Source: Mactra quadrangularis (taxonomy: Eukaryota; Mollusca; Bivalvia; Venerida; Mactridae). From it: a stretch of DNA of 64,000 bases. Where the stretch lies: assembly GCA_025267735.1 (NCBI GenBank), contig CM046297.1:28360011-28424010 (forward strand), in the 5' to 3' direction. Shown one piece after another: positions 46,301-58,300 of the stretch (its first letter is position 1; every line of letters starts with the position of its first letter). Position numbers and translations under genes: made by a program. The notes under the pieces were generated by a model. It worked only from the letters and a program-made list of their open reading frames with translations, had not been told where the DNA came from and did not search any database.

Positions 46301-49300
46301 CCGCAGTTTATCGACGTACGGCATTTAAACAGGAATTTCCGGTTTAAACAAAGTCAACATTTATTCTAATCTCAACTTAATGAATCGCGGTTTTTCTTTT
46401 TGTTTATGGATGATGATTAGTCGACAATGCATAAGTATTTAATACATTTATACGTATGTATTTGTCAATATCTCGGGCACACGATACACGGTAATAAAAC
46501 GCAAAATCACAATATCTCGGACCGATTTTTACCGTGTATTTACACGATGAGCGGTCTACACGTTACACGATTGAAATACACGGTGAATTATACACGCACA
46601 CGGTATGAATGATACACGCACGAAACACGCAAATTTCGGAAACTTGCACGATCCGAGATCTGTATGCCTTTATGGCTTTTTAATGTTGAATTATGTCCAC
46701 TTAATTTCTCAGCAACTTATTTCTTGACTAACACCCCCTTGGGGTTATTTTATCACAGTCAGTGATAGGTCAAGTTTTTATTTTTTGTACATTTTAGTAA
46801 AATGATTGGTAAGATGACTCAGAAAGAAGAAAAGAAAAGATTAAAAAGTGAGAAAAAGATAGAAAAGTTAAAAAGAAAGGAAGAGAAATTAAAGAGAAGA
46901 ATTGAAGGATTTAGTGAATCACCAATGAAGAGAGAAAGACTTGAAATACTTGATGATGATAATACTGTCAGATATGATTTCTATAAGTAAGTTCTGATCT
47001 CTGTCAGTAAGGTAGTTAGGGTCTTTGTAACCTTTATATGGTAACCCGGGTGGATAGCACAGTTGGTAGCGCACCAGGATTTGGAATCATGTGCCCTGAA
47101 GAGGGTACGGGTTCGAATCCTACCCTGGGAGGTTATACCTTTCCAAGAAAATTTGACAATAATGTTGATTTTCCTCCATTGATTAAATAATATGGAGAAG
47201 TTTCCGGCCTTGTGGAAGGGTAGGTGAGTACTGGTTATAGAAAGGGTCCAGCAAAGCTAGGTTATGTGCGCTGGATGCATTAAAATGACCAAAATTGTGT
47301 TGACAGGGTGTTAAACCCAGTAAAAAAACAAGAACAACAACCTTATATAGTTGGAGGGGGGCAAGGGTTCAACCCATTTGGTTGGGGGTTCAAGCAATCT
47401 ACTGATCATGGTTCCTTATTTAATGGATAATATAAATTGCCGATAGCTAATTGCATAAATAAAGAGCCAAATTATAAAAATATATAATCTATACTAGTCT
47501 GAATCAATTTTCATTTGTCCTGCCCTTTAGGCCAGTGAAATAAGGCGATGACTGTAATCACATAAATATGCCTCAGGTGAGAAAAATATACATGCACAGC
47601 TTAGTGGGATTTGATCCCAGAACCCCTCACAACACAAGAGCTATCCAGCTGCTTACATGTTATCCTTCTCCCCATAATGTGAACAGGAAAGTAGGAGCAG
47701 TAGTCCAGTGGTAGGACGCGCGCTTAGGGATCGAGAGGTCCTGGGTTCGAATCCCACTAGGGGCACTGATAATTTCCTTGAGCAAGAAATGTACCTGTGA
47801 TTGCTTCACTCCACCCGGTGTAATGGGTACCTGTGAGGGTGGTATAATTCGGTTGCGCCAATTTGTTGGCTGCACTAATAAGCTGAGTTAAAAGACTCCT
47901 CAGGGACATTGATAGATAGATACCAGTAGCCTTATGACCAAGGGTAATTGCTGTAAAGTTGGTGATCGTGCGTAAGCATGAAACTTAGACTGTAAAACGC
48001 AATTACTTTTTAATTACTTTTTTAAAGTACCATGACATATGTCTACCATAGTAAAGATAAATATTTTTTCTTGTATTTTCTACAGAGTTATGATGAAGTC
48101 AGAGTTTATAACTGATCTAACAATCCCAGATAATACAAAATTACAACCTGAAACAAAATTCTTGAAAACATGGAAGATGAAAAATACTGGTGATGGACAA
48201 TGGTCAGCTTCTACCAAGGTATGTACATGACTGTGGTTTATTTCCGCGAAGGTTGTACCCTTCCATGAAAATTTGACCATATTGTCAATTTTCCTCCATT
48301 AATAAGTATATGGAGAAGTTTCCGACCTTGTAGAAGGGTAGGTGAGTACTGGCTATAGACAAGGGTCCAATAACCTAAAAATTGTGTTGACACTGTGTAA
48401 AACCCAGTATAATTATAATGATGCAGGGATCACAATTGATTTAGAGATATTGATTATTAATTATTTGGAGCTTGTGGGCTGTTGTGTGTCAGTATAACAC
48501 TTCTTGGTAAAGTTTTAGGTGCAATTGTATAAAGACTGACTGAAAATTATGTTTATCATTATCAGTGCTTGGTTTTTTTTGCGACTGCTGTGTGGACTTT
48601 CAAAACCTGCATTTAAAAACTGAGTAAAAAATTATCATATGACTTGTGTATATTGTGTTTTTGTGTTAGAAATGTGCCAGCATAAAATTCAAACTATTTA
48701 TTGTGAATAAGCTTTAATTATAGTAAAATTACTTGTGGTTTGCCAGATCAATTTTTCTTATTTTAAGTCAGTATTTCATTTCTCCAAAATCTTTTAGACC
48801 TCTCTCTCTCTCTGTATACAATGTATATATATATCATATTTTCTATGTTATAGCTCAAACTACAATGGGGTAATATACCTACACCATGTGCTGAGGTAGA
48901 TGTACCATGTTTAAATCCTGGTGAAGAAGGAAATGTTAGTGTGGATTTTGTCTCTCCTACACAACCAGGTATATAATTATTTACTTATTTATAAATTGAT
49001 CTGTCTACTTCGTCCTTATTTTTTCTGGATTTCAACTTTAAAATCACTTTAATTCTATTAACAGAGGGCTGTAGGTTCAAACTCAGCTACAGTGTTAGGT
49101 TTATTTATGTGAAAAATTAATCAGACCTGTGTTGGTTGGAGTCACATTTAAAACCTACTTAGTTCTTTCTTTTAGCAATAAACTTAATCATGTTAATCAT
49201 GCTTGCTTATTACTGAAGAACCATTAAGTGAACTCAATATTGATTGATTTAAATTGTGAGATTTTTTCCAAGAACTTGCTAAAATTATTTTTTGTTGAAA

Positions 49301-52300
49301 GACAGTATGCAATTGCTTATGTTAAGTATGTCACTTAAGGCTTCACAGAAATAATATACTGTTTCTGTCTGCCAAAAGGGGCATGAACAACATAAAAGGT
49401 TTTGAATTAATCCTTATTACTTTTCTTGTATTAAGGGACCTGAGTGTTCAGTTATGTTAAAACCATAGAAAGTATTGCATTCCTGATAATAAATTTCTTA
49501 AAGTTTCATTCATGTTCTTGTATCTATGTAGGTGAGTATCAGAGTCACTGGAAGTTACATGAGAATGGAATGCCTTTTGGTGCCCGTGTCTGGTGTACTA
49601 TTGTTGTATTACCTAGAGAAACACTGGAACCAACCACTGAACAGGCTGATTCTCTTAAAGTTGTGGTAGAATCGACACAAAACAATGAAAATGAAGAAAA
49701 AGAATCATTGATGGAAAAATCAGTGCAGGTAAGACTGTAAGAGCTATACAAGGTTGTATTGTAGAAGCCAAAAATACCTCACAGTGCTGGGACTGACATG
49801 ACTGTTTGGTTTTTCTCAATGTGGCATACAAAAATCTCCTGAGAAAATTTAAATAAGCTGTTAATTTTCATCATGTGATTAAAACTATACTACATGAATA
49901 CACTTTGATTTTATTAAAATCATTTGCTATTAGCATGATCAGTTTTTCTCAAAACTTCAATGGTTCAAGAAGTTTTAAAAGGGACTTGTTAAATGGTCCA
50001 AAAAGTTTTAAAAGGGTATTGTTGGTTGAAGGGTTCAAGTTGCTGACCTAAAACCTCAATAGTTCATTCCAGAAATGTTGAATAAGTGAACTGTTTGCCT
50101 TATATATTTCAATTGTGGAGGCTTTGAGAAAAAATCAATCTGATTAAATCCTGATCTTAAACTTTTCTAGAGACTTGCTTGTATTATATTCAACAAGCTC
50201 ACAAAATTGATTTTGCAATTAATAGTGAATTTTGAAATATTCAAAATTAAGAAACTTTACTCTCTTAAATGGAGCTGTGATCCAGTGGTAGGACGCATAA
50301 TTAGGGATTGAGAGGTCCCATGTTCGAACCCCACACAGGGCACTGCTAATTTCCATGAGCAAGAAATTTACCTGGTATTGTGATACTCCACCCAGGCATA
50401 AATGGGTACCTGCTAGGATGATATATTTCAATTGCGCCAATTTATCAGCTGCACTAAATGGAGTAAAAGACTCCTTAGGGAAAATTATAGATATATACCA
50501 GGAGCCCATTGACAAGGGGTAATAGCTGTAAAGTCTGCGAATGTGCATTAGCATAAAATTAGGCTATAAAATGCCATTACTTTTATACTATACTTTATTA
50601 CATGCAGGATGAGAATGTAACCAAGGATAAAGTTGAGATAACATTTAAATCAACTGACTCAGAGGAACATCTCCGTGAAGTTGTTATAAAACGTGACCTT
50701 GACCTTCTAGAGAAATCTGACAATGTTACACAGGAAGTACAAGTGAATGATGGGAATGAAATCACAGTAGAGGCTTCTGGGAATGATGGAAATGTCAGGG
50801 ACACAGAAAGTGCTGACACAGAGGTCAAGGACACAGGAAGAGCTGACTCAGAGGTCAAGGACACAGGAAGTGATGATGGATTTGTTGTCTATGCAAAACA
50901 TGGTGATGATGTTCTTGATATTGCTGAAGTTGATAAAGATAAACAAAAAGTAAGTACAAGCAATAGAAGTGTGGTAACTGCCCAGTGTTCTGTAACTACT
51001 GTTAGCTAAATTTACGGGTACAGAAGAACTCAACCCGAAGACAACTCAACCCATGCATAACCCAACTCAAAGTTGGAACAACTAAATCCGTTAGTTGTAG
51101 ATTGAGTTGTCTCGGGTTGAGTTGTCTATGGGTTGAGTTGTTCCGACACTTCTGTTACAGAATGTTTTGGAACGTTCAAGGTAACTGAACACGCTGCTGG
51201 CCCGCCTCTGTGTTTCAGTGGTATTGCCTCACTTTGAATCATTTTAACATAGATCACTGATAGAGTGTCAAGATTCAATCCCAGCTGGTGACATTGGCGC
51301 TTTTTGTTTTATTTGATGAAAGAGCTCATGAAAGACTGGTAACATGAGCTGACCATAGAAAATATCCAGTTGTAATTGTTGATAAAATGACTTAAAAATA
51401 TCTATATACATGTAGATATTTTTTAGATAGATTTTTCATAGTATGATACCAAATGTTAAACCCATGGAGTATTATAATATTATATAGTCCGACAATCTGA
51501 GCTTGACCTTTATGCAAGAATATATTAATCTTTGTATTTACTGTCTATTTTGGCTTCGTTTGTAAATCGCATGTTATCGGAAGTTTTTAGTAAAATACAT
51601 GTATTGAACTATAAATTTTGTTTTCATAACAATGAATACTTTGAAGCTGTGCCACAATATTGCTGGACTTACATGTTTCCCCATAAACGAATGAGTTAAA
51701 TTAAAAGTACAATAATATGCCATGTTTACAAAATTAATTTATAGTCACAAAGGTTGTTATAAACACGTGTACAATTGCAGACACGCATACAGAGACTCAT
51801 GATTTAATGTAAGTGAAGCATGTAATTATTATAATAAGGTAGTTCAAGCTCAGGTTAATACTGTCGGATTATAGCAAGTATTATTAATGGTCACACAGTT
51901 TATTTTAGTTGTAAATCCTTCTATCATTAATGGATATATTATAAGATGTTTGATAATATGTTGCCTATATGCATAAATATATATTTGAAAATTGACTCTG
52001 TATTGTTTTTATTTGTAGGAAAATGACACAAGTTTAAATATTGCTGAAGATTTAAGTTCAGCTGTTGCCAGACTTACTTTAGAAGGAGAGAACAGAGAGA
52101 CAAAACAAGCTGTATCTTATACTAATACTCCTAACAACACTCCATTTGGTAAATATTGAAGATTTTAGTGCTACCATTTAAAGAATTTGTGGGGTTATCT
52201 TACCCAGTTTTGTTGGCATCAGCATCACACAAGTTCTCTTGCAAAGCAAGCATGTGGCCTCAATTGATCTCACTGCTTATGTCTAGTCGAAGTATAAAGG

Positions 52301-55300
52301 AATGATGTCTAATAACAATAATAAAGTTGATGATTGACTTAACACTAATTGTAATTTGAATATATGGCTTAGGGCAAATCACACACATTCATTTTCAAAT
52401 TTTTATTAGCATTAACAATTCACATAGTAACAAGATTTGTTATTTCATCTCTCAAATAACTTAAAACCAGGCTTAAATTTGTGACATGTTATAATCCATT
52501 TTTCTCCACTGTTTAAGATTTAATAGTTTCACGGTGATTGAATACACAATATCCCAATATCACGAGTGTTAGCAGAGAACAGGAGTCACCATGAAATTAT
52601 TGGTGTTTTAACAGATGAGAAAAAATGAACTGTACCACAATGTAAAATATTTTCTATGCATTGTATTTCTTTATCTAGATGTAACACCATTAAAAACACC
52701 TTTCAAAACTACCTGGGTGATCTTCTAAGCAGATAAACCTAGGATATCATAAGGTGAAAAAGTAGATCTAGGAATTTGGTTTCTGTGGTAAAATATAGTC
52801 TGAACTACACAGAAGTACGAAACAAGCGACATTGTACCAATGAAATGATGTGACAAAGCGTGTAACAATGTCATCATTAGATGTTTACATGAAAATGACA
52901 GTTGCTGGACCTTATAACCTGGTTGTATTCCTACTACGTCTGATTTCTAAGGTATATCTTCGTAGATAATCGCCGAGGTTGTTCGGAATGTAAAAACATG
53001 TAACTCTGAGCCCAAAGACAGTGAACTGTAAAAATGGGCTTAAATTTTGTGATATTTTAAACAAAATGCAAAATATTTTCTATTTTTCTCTCCCCAGATG
53101 TCACACCATTAAAGACACCTAACCCTGAACCAGAAGACAATGCAGATGATGTAGAACAGTTTGATATGAGACCAATATCTAACAGTAGTAGTGTAGAACT
53201 TGTTACTGTACCTGAACATGACGATTATATACATGATAATAGTACATTTGTTAAACAAAGAATGGAAAGTTTAGAACTTAAACCTGGTAAGGATTAGTAG
53301 TTTTGTTTTGTGTTTACAGCCTGCAATTCCTTTAACCTAGGCGTATATATGTACTAGTCAGAAGATAAATTATATGGGTTATATGATTATGCAATGTTTT
53401 ACATCCCATGATATCACAACTGATGATGATGGTAGTGATGATGAGAATGGTGATAAATAATGGCGAAGATGATGATGATCAATATAATAATTGGGGTAAT
53501 AATGATGATGACAATAGTTATATTGATGAAAGTGGTGATGATGATAATGATAATGACAATGATAATAATTATGATGATAATGATTATGATGATGATATAA
53601 TCAATATAAATGATGATAATGATGATGATAGTGGTTATGATGTTGATGATTATGATGATAATGGTTATGATGATGATATGATCAATATAAATGATGATAA
53701 TGATGATGATTATGGTTATGATAATAATAATAATGGTGATGATGATCATTATGATGATAATGGTGATGACAATAATGGAGATAATGATTATGATGATAAT
53801 AATTATAATGATGATAATAATGATGATTACAACAAAGATTATGATAATTGTGGTGATGATATTGATGATAATGATGTCTTATATTTCAGATATAGATCTA
53901 GATTCAGTCAGTAGTTATTCTGACAATGATGATGATGACAGTGATGTATCAGATAGTGATTATATTATTGTACCTCTACCAGATTGTTTTGATCTAACTA
54001 AACCATTAAAAGATATGACTTTATCTAGTTATTCTAATTCTGTTGATCACCTTGACGATGACGAACAATTCTCAATGGACGATAATCATAATAGTTGGAT
54101 TGACAGTTGTAGTAAGTTTTTTTATAGATTTATTTTGTAAATCCCCTAAAACTTGGTTTTGTGGGTTTATAGGAATCAGCTTGATGGTTGGTTGTTAGGT
54201 GGGTTTGTCTGTTTGTTGCTATTACTTGTCTGCTCAATTTCTCAGCTACTACATGTATCATGCGGATTTGATTCAAACTTCACACATAGACCGGGTATGA
54301 AGTAAGCATGCACATTTTCCATTTCGGTTATGGTCCATTGATTTTTTTTTGTAGAGTTATGGTCCTTTGATGAAAAATCATTTTCTCAGCACCTATTGTA
54401 CAGATTTGATTCAAGCTTCTTGACAAATAGCTACCTGATGGGGTATATCATCACACTCAGTGAAACGTCTAGTTTATAATAATTGTACTCATTGAATTTA
54501 ATAGGAGGAAGAAGTTTGTGTGCCCAATGCGGTGCTCCAACCCAGACCTCATGCTACTTATACTATATGAACAGCCCTGGTACTTGCTTTCTTTATTTAA
54601 AAAAAGTTAAGCAATGAGTCCAAGTTCTTTTTACTACCCGGCCTTTGTCTTACTCTAGCTCTAGTGTTCTAAGGCTAGTGGGACATTCGCAGCTGCAGTA
54701 TAATTGGAAGAGAAAAAATTGAGAACATCATACTAGGCTTAAATCACAGGGCCTGCTGCTTGCAAATTGGATTGTCTACCAACTGATCTAGATTAGGTGG
54801 ATTAAATATGTGGAGTAAATAAAGCTCACAAACACTTTTAACATATTATATACATTTATATATATATATACATCCCTGCTAGATGACTGTGAGTTTGAGC
54901 CTTATCTTTGTATAAATAAAAATAGTTACCATTATCCAGGTGTTATAGTCCAGTTTTACCAGGGTTTCTATGCTAACATTAATCAAGCTCTTGAACGCCA
55001 TACTTGTTTCATAACTTCCTGTCCTGAAGTATTCAATCTCATTAGAGCATGTTTTGCACAAGTTTCGAGTAACCAATGGAATACGCTCCATTCAGATAAA
55101 ATTCTTGTAACTTAAGCTTAGATTGAATGAACTATGGAAAAACTGATGTTTAGGTACTTTCATTTCACGTAGGGGAAAATTTTCCAATGAAATAAAAAAA
55201 TATTGCCAAACACCAGTATGTTAAATTCGTATCGCGGTACGTATTGTGGCAGCTGCGTATTACAATATACCGGTATATCGTGACAGCCCTACTAACATTG

Positions 55301-58300
55301 TCTTGAAACTTTATGGATCCCTTAAAATTACCATGAATTGTTTATTACAATAAGTGACTGCAAATCTGTATCCAAATTTTTGTCTTTTATTTGAGGAATC
55401 CCTAATGTTTAGAAGAAATCCCTGAGTAACTGACTTGGGAATCTCTTGAGATCCCTGATAAAAACATTCATGTCAAACCCTGGTTTAACTTTGCAAAGTT
55501 GAGGTAACCGAAAGCCTGATTTATATTTTAGGAAGCCATAGAGCTGTATCAGTTGATGAAATCTTCACAACATCTAACTCTATCCCAGCTAGACCTCTAA
55601 GTCCAACACAAGTTGATAGTCTAGCTAGAGACTCAATACCACGAGACAGTCTACCTAGAGAGATGATCGTAGAGCCCAAGACACTGGTGGATGAAGGTAC
55701 ACCTTGGGGAGATGTAGGTAGAGATGATACAAGTAGTGCTGAGTGTATACCATCAGTAAATGTTGTAGTAAATCAACTAGAATCACAAAGTTGTGCTACA
55801 AGTGTGCCTGACGTTGTTGGTGATGATAACAAAGATGGTGATGGTTCCGATGTTAATGGTAATGGTAAGATTGTTGTTGATAATGGCGGGGAACCAGCTG
55901 ATAGTAATGGTAAGTTTTCTATTTTTTGGTTAGGTTTAACTCCTACTTATATTACTTAATGGCTCCACTTTGTATAGGCTATATAACTGTGGTCAGTCCG
56001 TAGCAACACTTAGTTTAGGCAATATTACGGCTGCCAGTCAACTTAATAACATGTGGTGCTTTTTACAAAAAATCTTATGATGAAAATCACTGTAACTCAA
56101 AAGCAAGGAACATTCAAAATACAGTCTTTTTTACCAATTAATTTTAATTATTATTTAATTATGTAGAATAAATTGAATTACGTTTTAAATTTCATTTCAT
56201 AGTTATGCTTCTTATCCTTCTGACTTAGTAATGCAAATTAATGAAAATGCCTCATGTTGTGTTATATAAATGAGTAAAATATATCTCTTACAAAACTCTG
56301 AAAAATTGAAAGAAATGGATCACTCATAATTATGGAATAATATTGTCACCTTTTGTCTGAGAAACAGGCATTGGCTTGGATGTTTCTCCATTTCTACATT
56401 TATCAAGGATTTTACCATCTAGTGTGCCCGCTGTGCGGGACTTTTTGGTGAAGGGGTGTGCAGGTTACGAATTGCATGCTGGTGCATAACAAGTTATTGT
56501 CAATGTGTTTCAATACAGACCACTTTCAACTCTTAACTTAAGCTCCATCCATAAAAACTTTATTTTTTTAAATAACTTCCACATTTATTTACAGTAAAGA
56601 ATGATTCCGTTGTTATAATGATTGGTTCAGCTATTGATCAACAAGGAGCAGTTAGCTCCCCTGTCACTGAGAATATTTTACCTACAGAGGGCGCCACTGG
56701 TGATATGATTGAAAATATTGTACCTACTCAGAAAGATTGTGGAGCCGCCTCAGGATCCAATGTAAATATTTTGTTTATTATTATATGGAAAAGACAAATA
56801 TCTTTTCCACTTTAAGGTATCATGAGAGTTTAGGGGATTAATTTCTGTATACTGTCCAAACTGGATATTTTTCGATCACTTCCATTTTTTTGTTACCTCC
56901 CTTTGGTCCTTCTCAAATTCATATAGAAGGGAGATAACATACCCTCATTTTTTCGAACTAAATTTGCACTCTCAGAATGCTTCTGGTTCCTGTGCTTACC
57001 AATCGTTGCATAGTGGGAACGTATGACTGTAGGACTAAAACAAGCAAAGAAGGGAAATAAAGCAGACATCGGCAAAATGGAGATTTAATTGCTTATTAAA
57101 TATATGGCCCTTACCACCAACTAACTACTTCTCTAAATTGCGTGTCTTTTTCATCAATAGGTCGTGCCTATAATTATATTATTCTAACACTATATTTTAA
57201 GTTTTCAAAATTTTGATTTATCACTTTGATAGTTGGAAAATGATTTCATAAATTTATGCTGGTTTAACAAAGTGTTTACACAATATTTTAGGTTCTTTTA
57301 TGATGTCCAGTGCACCTAACCTAGCTTTCCTGGACCCTTGTCTATAACCAGTACTCACCTTTCCTTCTACTAAGCTGGGAACATCTCGTTATACCTTATT
57401 AATGGAGGAAAACTGACATTATTGTCAAAATTTTAATGGAAGGTATAACCTCCCTGGTTGGGATTAGAATCTGTACCCACTTCGAGACGATTTCATAATC
57501 CTGATAGTACTTTTTAGCCTGATTTTTCAATGAATTCAGGACGGCGGGTGGGGTGGGTGTTGGCATCCGGTTTTGTTAACAATTGCATTGAAGTTTTCAA
57601 TTTAGCATAATTATATCTCTGCTATTTATTGTCAGATCTTTATTAAACTTAATACAATGATGACATACCATGTCATGAACAGAATTAGAAAGTAACCACA
57701 ACTCTACCTGGCTTAATTATGGATTATTTCCCTTTGTAATTTTTGTGTTAAAGTTTTTAAATCTTGCTTTAATGTGGTTTCCACATTACATTTCTTGTTG
57801 CTTATCAATCTCTGTGTTTTCTATTATCAGACTGAAAGTTCAGATAAAACAAAATCAGAGCACACAGATGATGATACTATTGTTAAAGAACCCATCTCTG
57901 CCTCTGCTCAGATGCCAGAAAATGTGCATTATGTAAAAAATACAAGTGGAAAAAAGGGACATCACTCTAATGGAAAGTAAGTAGGAGTTGTTGTTCTTTT
58001 ATATATAGAGGGATAGATTTATATCAGTAGTTTTATGCAATTATAAGATTTACCGACAGTACCTGTTGAAAGATATTTGACTCATGAAATTTTAAGAAAG
58101 TATGGTCATAAAATTGAGGCTCTTACTTTGATATTGTTATTAATTACTCATGCTGAAGAATTTGTTATTCAATTATCACATTTAGTTATTTCATCCATAG
58201 GCGGATCCAAAGGGGATGGACCTGCATACGCCCCACCCTAAAATTGCCGTAGCAAAGTTTTTTTTCTATCATAAAATATGATATTCATAGGAAAATATAT

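Noticed and set aside
50875..50895. Second LIR at DDGFVVYA in NBR1 exon 14
   Set aside because: The +3 residue after Phe is Tyr, not Leu/Ile/Val. The context is acidic, but the core does not fit.
51025..51150. Telomere-like CAACCC repeats
   Set aside because: The unit is CAACTCAACCC-like and palindromic, not the TTAGGG expected in molluscs.
53408..54140. Asp/Asn-rich and Met/Ile-rich ORFs of 111-168 codons
   Set aside because: They are a trinucleotide microsatellite read in several frames. Only the part from 53890 has phase-consistent exon support.
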